Positions 1-6,470 of a DNA stretch of 8,497 nucleotides are shown one piece after another; position 1 is the stretch's first letter; every line of letters starts with the position of its first letter. The position numbers and the translations under genes were made by a program. Below the pieces are notes generated by a model. It was given only the letters and a program-made list of their open reading frames with translations. It searched no databases and was not told where the DNA came from. This DNA comes from an uncultured Bacilli bacterium. GTDB lineage: Bacteria > Bacillota_I > Bacilli_A > RF39 > UBA660. The stretch is taken from assembly GCA_947856335.1 (NCBI GenBank), contig CANUCD010000041.1, positions 1 through 8,497 on the forward strand, written 5' to 3'.

Positions 1-2
1 AT

Positions 3-248
3 GCAGGAGGAGTATATGGAAGTAGTAATAATAGTTACTACCTATATACAGGACAGACTTACTGGACTATGTCTCCGTCTAACTTTATCGCCATCAGTGC
101 TGTCGTGTTCCGTGTGAATTCGACTGGCACCCTCGTTGCGCCTATCGTGAATAGCAGCTATGGTATCCGTCCAGTAATCAATCTTAATGCTGATGTCCAA
201 ATAACAGGAGGTAATGGTAGTAGCAACTCACCTTTTGAAATTATCTAA
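3..248 (+). CDS. C-terminal part of a pilin-like/surface protein with a variable module (5' end outside window)
   Basis: This is an open frame of 81 codons running from the window edge to TAA at 246-248, so the start lies outside. It is rich in Gly, Ser, Asn and Tyr (GSSNNSYYLYTG near the start). It then reads YWTMSPSNF, a variable stretch, VFRV, STG, a second variable stretch, SYGIRPVINLNADV, and ends ITGGNGSSNSPFEII. From general familiarity, such ends occur on prepilin-type proteins of uncultured gut Firmicutes; this could not be searched here. The closing G-I-R-P-V strand resembles the last strand of C-type-lectin/FGE-like folds, but that fold is inference. By hand count the core at 72-173 has 53 G/C in 102 bases, well above its surroundings. 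A broken second copy lies at about 364-485. No terminator is evident after the stop. Function is unknown; a surface-exposed binding module is the best guess. Confidence 0.7.
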   Translation, partial: AGGVYGSSNNSYYLYTGQTYWTMSPSNFIAISAVVFRVNSTGTLVAPIVNSSYGIRPVINLNADVQITGGNGSSNSPFEII

Positions 249-363
249 CATTATCAATCAATAATATATAATTAAAAATAAGATATTAGTAACATAAATA
301 TAGAATAAAATATAAAAATGATTTATAATTAAATTGGTTAATCTATCAAGTAGAAGCATTTCT

Positions 364-485
364 TCTCCGTCTAACTATCCAAATGCTGGCGTGTTCCGTG
401 TGTATTCGACTGGCAACCTCAACTGGAACAACGTGCATAACAGCTATGGTGTGCGCCCAATATCCTTTTAAACTTAATGCTTGAT
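364..485 (+). pseudogene. Broken partial copy of the variable C-terminal module (possible silent cassette)
   Basis: This region aligns to 72-194 of the upstream gene. Shared blocks are tctccgtctaac, gtgttccgtgtg, tcgactggc, agctatggt and cttaatgct. It reads SPSNYPNAGVFRVYSTG, then NLNWNNVHNSYGVRP, and then breaks: 13 bases replace 9 (460-472), giving a TAA at 469-471, and one base is inserted inside the final matching block at 473-485. The first variable stretch is 6 bases shorter than in the upstream copy. No ATG and no ribosome binding site precede it in frame; an in-frame TGA lies at 319-321. It therefore lacks the 5' part of the gene and is unlikely to be translated as it stands. Its core (364-459) has 49 G/C in 96 bases by hand count, within very AT-rich flanks. 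It is either a decayed duplicate or a donor cassette; the sequence alone does not decide. Confidence 0.7.
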
Positions 486-508
486 TAAGGTTAAGCAAGA
501 AAGCATTA
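475..508. repeat. Hairpin after the partial module copy
   Basis: TAATGCTT (475-482) pairs with AAGCATTA (501-508) around an 18-base loop that contains further short complementary stretches (GCTT/AAGC). The left arm overlaps the conserved cttaatgct block of the module. No T-run follows, so it is not a typical intrinsic terminator. Confidence 0.35.
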
Positions 509-634
509 GGATACAAGATTAACCACTGGATAACCCTAAACATATAACATTGATGTTTTAAGTCTTGTATTTAAAACTATTACAGTGTTAACTTATTATT
601 TTAGTGCTATGATTTTAGCACTTCTTTATTTTTC

Positions 635-664
635 TTTACAAAAATTTACTCTACTTCTTTTAAT
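635..664 (+). promoter_or_regulatory. Candidate promoter for the pilin-like/tdk/rnr/smpB cluster
   Basis: TTTACA (635-640) and TTTAAT (659-664) are each one base off the sigma-A consensus and are separated by 18 bases. This would place the transcript start about 30 bases before the start codon at 702. An alternative -10, TATAAT at 681-686, would give a very short leader. In sequence this AT-rich such matches are frequent. Confidence 0.3.
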
Positions 665-701
665 ATTTACCCAAATAGTTTATAATAAAAGTGGTGATAA
701 T

Positions 702-1037
702 ATGAATAAAAAAGGATTCACACTAATTGAATTATTATCAACGATTGCCATCATGAGCATCATAGCAACCGTACTTACTATAAATATTGTAAATATTTTT
801 AGTGAAAAAGAAAAAGCAAGCGAAGAAAACTTAAATCATATTATTACTACTGCTGCAAGCATCTATATTGAATTAAGCGAAAACAAAGATTTAAAAGAAA
901 CTTGCAAAATTAAAGGATGCAACATTTCTACAGACACTTTAATAGAAAATGGACTATTAAGTGAAGAAGATGTGGATAGAAAAAAAGTTATTAACATCTA
1001 CTATGAAAATGAAGAACAAAAATATCAAATAAACTAG
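702..1037 (+). CDS. Small type IV pilin-like (prepilin N-terminal) protein
   Basis: The 111-residue product opens MNKKG^FTLIELL, a canonical class III prepilin signal. A prepilin peptidase would cut after Gly5 and methylate Phe6, and Glu10 is the conserved +5 glutamate. A hydrophobic helix follows (about 8-33), then a charged helical region and a small C-terminal part with two cysteines (C68, C73) spaced five apart. The start at 702 is chosen because the signal motif must lie at the N-terminus and GGTGAT (693-698) precedes it; the frame is open upstream to a GTG at 585, but that would bury the signal peptide. It lacks the Gly/Asn-rich variable module found at 3-248. Its TAG overlaps the ribosome binding site of the next gene, so it is probably co-transcribed with tdk. 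It may be a pseudopilin subunit; no assembly ATPase or peptidase lies nearby. Confidence 0.8.
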   Translation: MNKKGFTLIELLSTIAIMSIIATVLTINIVNIFSEKEKASEENLNHIITTAASIYIELSENKDLKETCKIKGCNISTDTLIENGLLSEEDVDRKKVINIYYENEEQKYQIN

Positions 1038-1045
1038 GAGGAATT

Positions 1046-1669
1046 ATGGCTAAATTATATTATCGATATAGTGCAATGAATGCTGGTAAATCAACACTAG
1101 CTATGCAAGTTGCTCACAATTATGAAGAAAAAGGTGGAAGCATATTAGTATGGAAACCCAAAATTGATACTAAAGGAGATAATACTATTGTAAGTAGAAT
1201 TGGATTATCAAGAGAAGTAGATGCTCTTTTAAATGAATTTGCTTCTCCTATAGAAATATTAAAAGAAGAACAAAAGAATAAACAAATAGACGCTATTATA
1301 ATTGATGAAGCTCAGTTTCTAACAGAAGAACAAGTAAATGAATTATATTATATTAGTAAAAAAATGGATATATCCATATTATGTTATGGATTACGTTGTG
1401 ATTTTAGAATGAAACCATTCCCAGGTTCACAAAGACTTCTTGCTATAGCAGACTCTATCGAAGAGATAAAAACATTATGTGAATGCAAAAAAAGAAAAGC
1501 AACCCAAAATCTAAGATGTATCAATGGAATACCTACCTTTGAAGGTAGTCAAGTAGCTATAGATGGTGAAGATAATATAACTTATAAATCAGTATGTGGC
1601 GAATGTTTTATCAAATACTATTTAGAATGGAAAAATAATAAACCACTTACAAGGGAAAGGAAAAAATAA
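1046..1669 (+). CDS. tdk: Thymidine kinase
   Basis: This cytosolic enzyme phosphorylates thymidine to dTMP with ATP in pyrimidine salvage. The 207-residue protein carries the P-loop SAMNAGKST (9-17), the Walker B/catalytic segment IIIDEAQFL (84-92) with E88 as the expected catalytic base, and YGLRCDF (114-120). It has two cysteine pairs (C145/C147 and C184/C187) that would bind the structural zinc, and a lasso-type substrate loop lies between the pairs. The YSAMNAGKST form matches the Escherichia coli enzyme as I recall it, rather than the G-x-MFSGKS form usual in Bacillus, so it belongs to the E. coli-like branch. ATG at 1046 follows AGGAGG (1036-1041), which overlaps the stop of the preceding gene. 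Its own stop abuts the start of rnr, indicating one transcript. Confidence 0.95.
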   Translation: MAKLYYRYSAMNAGKSTLAMQVAHNYEEKGGSILVWKPKIDTKGDNTIVSRIGLSREVDALLNEFASPIEILKEEQKNKQIDAIIIDEAQFLTEEQVNELYYISKKMDISILCYGLRCDFRMKPFPGSQRLLAIADSIEEIKTLCECKKRKATQNLRCINGIPTFEGSQVAIDGEDNITYKSVCGECFIKYYLEWKNNKPLTRERKK

Positions 1670-3784
1670 ATGAAAGAACAAATATTAGATACCCTAAAAG
1701 ACATTCATGAAGCCAAAACACTTATTGAAATCAATGATTTACTAGGTCTTAAAACTGTTGATGAACTAAAAGATTTACAAAAAAATATTGATGAACTAAT
1801 AAAAGGAAATTTAATATTTAAAACTAAAAAAGATAAATATTTATTACTTAAAAATTGTCCTGGTCTAAAAATAGGTAAACTATCTGTAAATAAAAAAGGA
1901 TTTGGGTTTTTATTGCTTGATAAAGAAGATGATATTTATATAGCTAAAGAAGATATGAATGGAGCAATAAATGATGATACCGTCTTAGTAGAAGTAACCA
2001 CCAAAGGATTAGAACCATCAGGAAAAGTATTAAAAATCATTAAAAGAGACCTACAAAATATTGTTGGTGAAGTAAAAATTAAAGGAAAAAATAAATTGTT
2101 AGAGCCTGATGATGAAAAACTAAACTTAACTATTTATCTAAGTCCTGAAACTAACAAAAATTGTGTAATGGGACATAAAGTTTTAGCAAGATTAAATAAA
2201 AAAATAGATAAATATACCTATATGGCAGATGTAATAAAAATAATAGGACATAAAGATGATGCAGGAATAGATATTTTAAGTATTGCTTATAAATATAACA
2301 TAATAGATGAATTTAGTGATGAAGTAATAAAAGAATTAGATAAAATTCCTGAAGAAGTCGAAAAAAAAGAACTAGAGGGAAGAAAAGATTTAACAGACAA
2401 AATGATCTTTACTATAGATGGTAGTGATACTAAAGATATAGATGATGCTATAAGCTTAGAACTACATGATGATATTTATACTTTAGGTGTTCATATTGCT
2501 GATGTCTCCTACTATGTCCTAGAAAACACTGCTCTTGGAGATGAAGCATTTAACCGTGGAACATCATCTTACTTAGCTAATACAGTTATTCCTATGTTAC
2601 CACATAAATTATCTAATGGTATTTGTTCACTAAATGAAGGTGTTATAAGACTTACCATGAGTTGTACTATGGATATCAATAAAAATGGTGATATTATAAA
2701 CTATGATATTTATCCAAGTTATATTAAATCAAGAAAAAAAATGACTTATGAAGCTGTAAATGAAATACTAGAAGAAAACAAAATACCTCCAGGATATGAA
2801 ATATTTCAAGATACACTTCTAAAGATGCATGAACTATCTAAAATATTACGCAAGAAAAAAATAGAAAGAGGATATATTGAATTTGATATACCAGAAGCTA
2901 AAATAATAACAGATAAAGATGGTAAAATGATAGATATTAAAAAGCGAGAACAAAGAAGTGGTGAAGCTTTAATCGAAGATTTTATGATTGCTGCTAATGA
3001 AACAGTTGCAACTCACATCAGTAACATGGACTTACCTTTCATATACCGTGTTCATGACTTACCAAATAATGATAAAATAACTGATTTTCTAAATTTAGTA
3101 AAAGCTTTAGGATACAAAATAAAAACTAACATCAAAGAAATAACTCCTAAAACTATGCAAAAACTACTAGAAGAACTAAAAGATAAAAATGAATTTTATA
3201 TATTATCTAGTTTATTACTAAGAAGTATGAAAAAAGCTGAATATTCTAAAACCAATATTGGTCACTTTGGCTTAGCAAGTAAAAACTATACCCACTTTAC
3301 TTCTCCAATTAGAAGATTTCCTGATTTAACTGTCCATAGACTCTTAAAAAAATATTTAGTTTTAAAAGATTTTAGTATGTCCACTATCAATTATTTAGAA
3401 AACTCTTTAGTAGAAATTGCTGAACACTCTAGCGAAAGAGAAATAGCAGCCACTAATGCTGAAAGAGACGTTTTAGATATGAAAATGGCTGAATATATGG
3501 AAAGTCATATTGGTGAAGAATATGATGGTATAATAAGTAGTGTTACATCATTTGGAATGTTTGTTGAACTTCCCAATTTAGTAGAAGGACTCATACACAT
3601 TTCAACCATACCTAATGATTACTATGAGTATGTCCCAGAATTATTATCACTAATTGGTAAAAACACTAAAAAAACCTATCGAATTGGTGAAAAACTAAGA
3701 ATTAAAGTTGTCGCTGCAAAAAAAGAAACTGCCCAAATAGACTTTGAGATTGTGAGGGATAAAAGTGATAGAGATAAAAAATAA
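1670..3784 (+). CDS. rnr: Ribonuclease R (3'-5' exoribonuclease, RNB family)
   Basis: RNase R degrades structured RNA processively from the 3' end and, with tmRNA and SmpB, removes non-stop mRNAs. In the 704-residue protein a winged-helix-like N-terminus (1-60) is followed by OB/cold-shock domains (about 65-200) containing KKGFGFL. The RNB catalytic domain (about 235-560) has D250, D256, D258 and D259 in the DGSDTKDIDDA metal site and a conserved HFTSPIRRFPDL (542-553). A C-terminal S1 domain (about 615-695) contains SFGMFVEL. It is shorter than the E. coli (about 813) and B. subtilis (about 779) enzymes and has only a short charged tail (RDKSDRDKK) instead of a long basic one. ATG directly follows the tdk stop, with AGGGAAAGG upstream, and its 3' end overlaps smpB by 20 bases. 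Confidence 0.96.
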   Translation: MKEQILDTLKDIHEAKTLIEINDLLGLKTVDELKDLQKNIDELIKGNLIFKTKKDKYLLLKNCPGLKIGKLSVNKKGFGFLLLDKEDDIYIAKEDMNGAINDDTVLVEVTTKGLEPSGKVLKIIKRDLQNIVGEVKIKGKNKLLEPDDEKLNLTIYLSPETNKNCVMGHKVLARLNKKIDKYTYMADVIKIIGHKDDAGIDILSIAYKYNIIDEFSDEVIKELDKIPEEVEKKELEGRKDLTDKMIFTIDGSDTKDIDDAISLELHDDIYTLGVHIADVSYYVLENTALGDEAFNRGTSSYLANTVIPMLPHKLSNGICSLNEGVIRLTMSCTMDINKNGDIINYDIYPSYIKSRKKMTYEAVNEILEENKIPPGYEIFQDTLLKMHELSKILRKKKIERGYIEFDIPEAKIITDKDGKMIDIKKREQRSGEALIEDFMIAANETVATHISNMDLPFIYRVHDLPNNDKITDFLNLVKALGYKIKTNIKEITPKTMQKLLEELKDKNEFYILSSLLLRSMKKAEYSKTNIGHFGLASKNYTHFTSPIRRFPDLTVHRLLKKYLVLKDFSMSTINYLENSLVEIAEHSSEREIAATNAERDVLDMKMAEYMESHIGEEYDGIISSVTSFGMFVELPNLVEGLIHISTIPNDYYEYVPELLSLIGKNTKKTYRIGEKLRIKVVAAKKETAQIDFEIVRDKSDRDKK

Positions 3785-4193
3785 AAAAGCATACTTTGAT
3801 TATACAATATTAGAGGAAATAGAAGCAGGTATTTCCCTAAAAGGAACAGAAATAAAATCCATAAGAAAGGGAAGTGTTGATTTAAAAGACACTTTTATAA
3901 CCATTAAAAACAATGAAGCATTTCTCTTAAATATGTATATTGCTAAATATGAAGAAGGTAATATATTTAATCATGATGAGAGAAGAACAAGAAAACTATT
4001 ACTTCACAAAAGTGAAATCAAGAAATTAAAAGAAAAAGTAAGCACAGAGGGACTTACTTTAATACCATTAAAATTATACTTTAAAAAAAATCATGCCAAA
4101 ATATTAGTAGGTTTATGTAAAGGAAAAAAATTATATGATAAACGCTCTTCAATAAAAGAAAGAGATTTAAAAAGAGAAACTAGATATTACTAG
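3765..4193 (+). CDS. smpB: SsrA (tmRNA)-binding protein SmpB
   Basis: SmpB binds the tRNA-like part of tmRNA and brings it to ribosomes stalled on truncated mRNA. The 142-residue product shows the family landmarks: NKKAYFDYTILEEIEAG, then SLKGTEIKSIRKGSVDLKD, the NHDERRTRKLLLHK segment, and a basic C-terminal tail KGKKLYDKRSSIKERD that enters the decoding centre. I chose the GTG start at 3765 because the first conserved residues (NKKAY) follow within a few codons, no ATG is available there, and GAGGG (3754-3758) is correctly spaced. The gene begins inside the last 20 bases of rnr in another frame, suggesting translational coupling of two partners in the same quality-control pathway. No tmRNA gene is visible in this window. 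Confidence 0.95.
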   Translation: MIEIKNKKAYFDYTILEEIEAGISLKGTEIKSIRKGSVDLKDTFITIKNNEAFLLNMYIAKYEEGNIFNHDERRTRKLLLHKSEIKKLKEKVSTEGLTLIPLKLYFKKNHAKILVGLCKGKKLYDKRSSIKERDLKRETRYY

Positions 4194-4202
4194 TTCCTTT
4201 TT
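4178..4202 (+). terminator. Weak hairpin terminator after smpB, possibly bidirectional
   Basis: AACTAG (4178-4183) pairs with CTAGTT (4190-4195) around a six-base loop, followed by CC and five Ts (4198-4202). Read on the other strand, the hairpin is followed by a pyrimidine-rich run with five Ts, so it could also serve the convergent gene. It overlaps the smpB stop codon. The stem is short and AT-rich. Confidence 0.4.
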
Positions 4203-4713
4203 ATTTGAAGTATTCAATAAATAATATAATAGCATTTAATACTAATATTCCCCCAATTATAATAAGTACAGCATTAGAAAAGAATATACTATAAATACCT
4301 AAAGCTATTAACACAATATTACTAATAGTTCCAAAATTTTTATACTCATTAAAACTAATTGATGTAAGAAGTCTACTAACTCCCATATAAATAAAGAAAA
4401 ATCCTAACACATAGCGTATACTAGCTTCTAATACCCCACTTAATATAATAAGTAAAACTCCAATAATAACTGATGCAATAGCAATTGTTAAGTTAATATT
4501 TTTAAACTGAGCAATCTCTTTATTTTGATAATATACAATAAATGATTTAATTCCATAAATAATAACAATAATACCAAGTACGTAAAATAATAACTCAACA
4601 ACTTCATTACTCTTAAACATCAGTAATAATCCTAATACTAAATATATAATTGGATTAAGTAGACTTCTAGCTTCTTTAATCTCTTTTTTAGGTTTAATAA
4701 TTTCCGTTTTCAT
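4201..4713 (-). CDS. Six-helix membrane protein, HdeD/DUF308 family
   Basis: The 170-residue product has a short charged cytosolic N-terminus (1-15) and six predicted membrane helices at roughly 17-33, 38-60, 72-93, 96-117, 128-145 and 147-168. They form three hairpins with repeated Gly-rich patterns such as YLVLGLLLM, YVLGIIVIIYGI and LGFFFIYMGVSRLL. This threefold arrangement is typical of the HdeD (DUF308) family, linked in E. coli to acid resistance; the biochemical role of most members is unknown. The start is supported by GAGGTGG (4718-4724 on the minus strand) and a candidate promoter upstream. It is convergent with smpB and divergent from the next gene, so it is probably a single-gene unit. 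Family assignment rests on topology and sequence feel, not on a search. Confidence 0.7.
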   Translation of the reverse strand: MKTEIIKPKKEIKEARSLLNPIIYLVLGLLLMFKSNEVVELLFYVLGIIVIIYGIKSFIVYYQNKEIAQFKNINLTIAIASVIIGVLLIILSGVLEASIRYVLGFFFIYMGVSRLLTSISFNEYKNFGTISNIVLIALGIYSIFFSNAVLIIIGGILVLNAIILFIEYFK

Positions 4714-4730
4714 ATTCCACCTCTATTAGT

Positions 4731-4759
4731 ATTATATAATGTTTAAAAATTTTAAGCAA
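4731..4759 (-). promoter_or_regulatory. Candidate promoter for the DUF308-type gene
   Basis: On the minus strand, TTGCTT (4754-4759) and a perfect TATAAT (4731-4736) are separated by 17 bases. The transcript would start only about 10 bases before the start codon, near the ribosome binding site, so the leader would be unusually short. Confidence 0.45.
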
Positions 4760-4765
4760 GGAAAA

Positions 4766-4794
4766 TTGCAAGTAATAAATTAGTATGATATAAT
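4766..4794 (+). promoter_or_regulatory. Extended -10 promoter for the 550-residue gene
   Basis: TTGCAA (4766-4771), a 17-base spacer and TGATATAAT (an extended -10 with TATAAT at 4789-4794) form a strong sigma-A-type promoter. The predicted start near 4801 precedes the ribosome binding site AGGAAGGG (4805-4812) and ATG at 4818. The -35 boxes of this and the opposing promoter form a small palindrome, GCAA-N6-TTGC. Confidence 0.65.
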
Positions 4795-4817
4795 TAAATA
4801 GAATAGGAAGGGTAAAA

Positions 4818-6470
4818 ATGCTAAAAGAAAAAGAATGTCTCGAAATATTAAAAACTTATAATATCAATTCTAAAAAATATGAACCAACAATTTATATAAA
4901 CAATCATGATATTGGGTTATGTTTAGAAATAAAAGATTCTCTTTTTGGCTATTTAACCCGTCTTTTTATCTTTAATACATTAGAAGAACTAGATAATTTC
5001 TTAAAAAAATATTTTTGGTATAAAGAAAATCATCAAAAATATAATATTACTTTATCTTTAGATAATTATGAGACTAAAACTCCTACTATTTTCTATAAAT
5101 ATCAAGATAAAGAATTAACTCTTGATGAAATGTTACACATAGATGACTATTTAAATGAGGACAAACTAAAAAAAGAAGAAGAAAGAGATAAAAACTTTTA
5201 TCTTCAATCAATACATGAAATAACAAATTATTTAATAAACTTAAAAAAACTTAAAATAAATAATCAAAAAGAAAAAAATAATTTAAAAACTGAAGAAAAC
5301 GATTTAAAATTTGCCTTATTAAAAAGTTTAACTCTCTATTATGGACGTGAAAAAGAATTAACTAAAAAAGAAATAAGCTTAGACAAAATTGATAATACAA
5401 ATGATACTCTCTTAATAAATAATGAAGAAAATATTAAAACCAAGCCAATAAATGAAATAAAAGATTACTTAAATATTTTAATAAATGCTACTAAAGAAGA
5501 AGAACTAGATGAAAAGAATTTAATTAACATATATTCTATTAGTGTTTATCACTATAATATTGATATTCTAAAAAAACAAATAGAATTTGTGAAAAATAAA
5601 ATAGAAGCTGAAAAAAACTTTAACTTAAAAGGAAGCAAACTTCATAATATCGATGAAGAATTACGTTCTTTTTTAAAAACAAATATTGCTCCTACTAAAA
5701 TTGAAGTGTTTTTAAAAGAAAATAAAGATAAAATAAATGCTAAGTTTAATAATATTACTTTAGATAATGCATCTCTTTTAATAACAGGAAAAGAAATACA
5801 TAAACCACCAAAAGAAGAACCTACTTCCAATAATTTAGAGCAACAATTTTTATCTTTAGATGAAAAAGTTAAAAATAGTCTTATTCTATATCATTCAATA
5901 TATAAACCTATATGTGATGCTTATCTAAATCATACTTCCCAAGAAGATTTAAAACAGCATTTTGATTTCAAACACTATTATGATGAATTAAAAAGGGTAG
6001 TATATAATGAAAATAACTATCATTACTTAGTAAAATACTTTAAATATATCAAGTTTAAAAACCTAGATACTTACATATCATCTATAATAGAAATAGCAAA
6101 TGATATAGAAAAAACAACATTTACCCTAACAAAACCAATTACTCTTTTTGCTAATAACACAAAAGATATATATAAGAAATTATATCCATCTCCAAATAAA
6201 AATAGCAAATATATCCTAAACGTTTCAAATAACATAATATACTTACCAACTAAACTTAAAATAGACTTTGATAATGAAGAAATAAGTCTAATAAAAGATG
6301 AAGCATATTATATTAAAAGTGATATAATAGAAGATATCGAAAGCATTACTTTACAGTTCTTTCATAAAAAAGAAATAGAAAAAGACAATTATATAATAAC
6401 TACCGATTTAATAAAAGATGAAAAAATCATTCTAAATAAAAGTCACATAGGAGGAAATAATCATGAATAA
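4818..6470 (+). CDS. Unrecognised 550-residue soluble protein
   Basis: I do not recognise this family. The product has no signal peptide and no membrane helix and is very rich in Lys, Asn, Ile, Glu and Asp, so it is probably cytosolic. Visible layout: an N-terminal mixed alpha/beta part (1-115, with aromatic LFGYLTRLFIF and KKYFWYKEN); a charged, probably coiled-coil segment (about 115-180); a second helical region (210-320); a proline-containing linker HKPPKEEPTSNN (329-340); a helical, Tyr-rich part (341-435); and a probably beta-rich C-terminus (437-545). Three cysteines (C7, C35, C366) show no metal-site spacing. A strong promoter and ribosome binding site precede it. Its last codons overlap the start of the next gene, and its own end (IGGNN) encodes that gene's AGGAGG, so the two are probably coupled. 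Function is unknown. Confidence 0.85.
   Translation: MLKEKECLEILKTYNINSKKYEPTIYINNHDIGLCLEIKDSLFGYLTRLFIFNTLEELDNFLKKYFWYKENHQKYNITLSLDNYETKTPTIFYKYQDKELTLDEMLHIDDYLNEDKLKKEEERDKNFYLQSIHEITNYLINLKKLKINNQKEKNNLKTEENDLKFALLKSLTLYYGREKELTKKEISLDKIDNTNDTLLINNEENIKTKPINEIKDYLNILINATKEEELDEKNLINIYSISVYHYNIDILKKQIEFVKNKIEAEKNFNLKGSKLHNIDEELRSFLKTNIAPTKIEVFLKENKDKINAKFNNITLDNASLLITGKEIHKPPKEEPTSNNLEQQFLSLDEKVKNSLILYHSIYKPICDAYLNHTSQEDLKQHFDFKHYYDELKRVVYNENNYHYLVKYFKYIKFKNLDTYISSIIEIANDIEKTTFTLTKPITLFANNTKDIYKKLYPSPNKNSKYILNVSNNIIYLPTKLKIDFDNEEISLIKDEAYYIKSDIIEDIESITLQFFHKKEIEKDNYIITTDLIKDEKIILNKSHIGGNNHE

Larger units (their letters stand above)
335..525. repeat. Inverted repeat flanking the partial module copy
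   Basis: The sequence tggttaatct at 335-344 is the exact reverse complement of agattaacca at 516-525, and the pair encloses the broken module copy. Looser similarity continues inward (aagcatttcttc on one side; aatgctttcttgc when the other side is read in reverse). Ten bases of AT-rich identity could arise by chance, so a role as a cassette boundary is speculative. Confidence 0.35.
249..701. other. Long non-coding interval before the pilin-like gene
   Basis: Apart from the broken module copy and its inverted repeats, this stretch is AT-rich and holds no convincing gene on either strand. Bases 249-334 are almost pure A/T with nothing recognisable. Bases 540-701 hold only a candidate promoter and leader for the gene at 702. 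Confidence 0.6.

Noticed and set aside
346..543. Open minus-strand frame of 65 codons opposite the partial module copy
   Set aside because: It is antisense to a clearly homologous plus-strand module, has no ribosome binding site, and its product looks like no protein family; its openness follows from the GC-richer module.
335..545. Integron attC-like cassette site
   Set aside because: gtctaac and inverted TTAACC-type boxes are present, but the gtctaac lies inside the module's conserved coding block, the arms are not arranged as paired attC boxes, and no integrase is seen.
585..701. GTG at 585 as start of the pilin-like gene
   Set aside because: It would add 39 residues before the prepilin signal, including a second hydrophobic stretch, and has no convincing ribosome binding site; the signal motif must be N-terminal.
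5642..5830. Minus-strand open frame inside the 550-residue gene
   Set aside because: Shadow of the AT-rich coding strand; no ribosome binding site, low-complexity product and full overlap with a well-supported gene.
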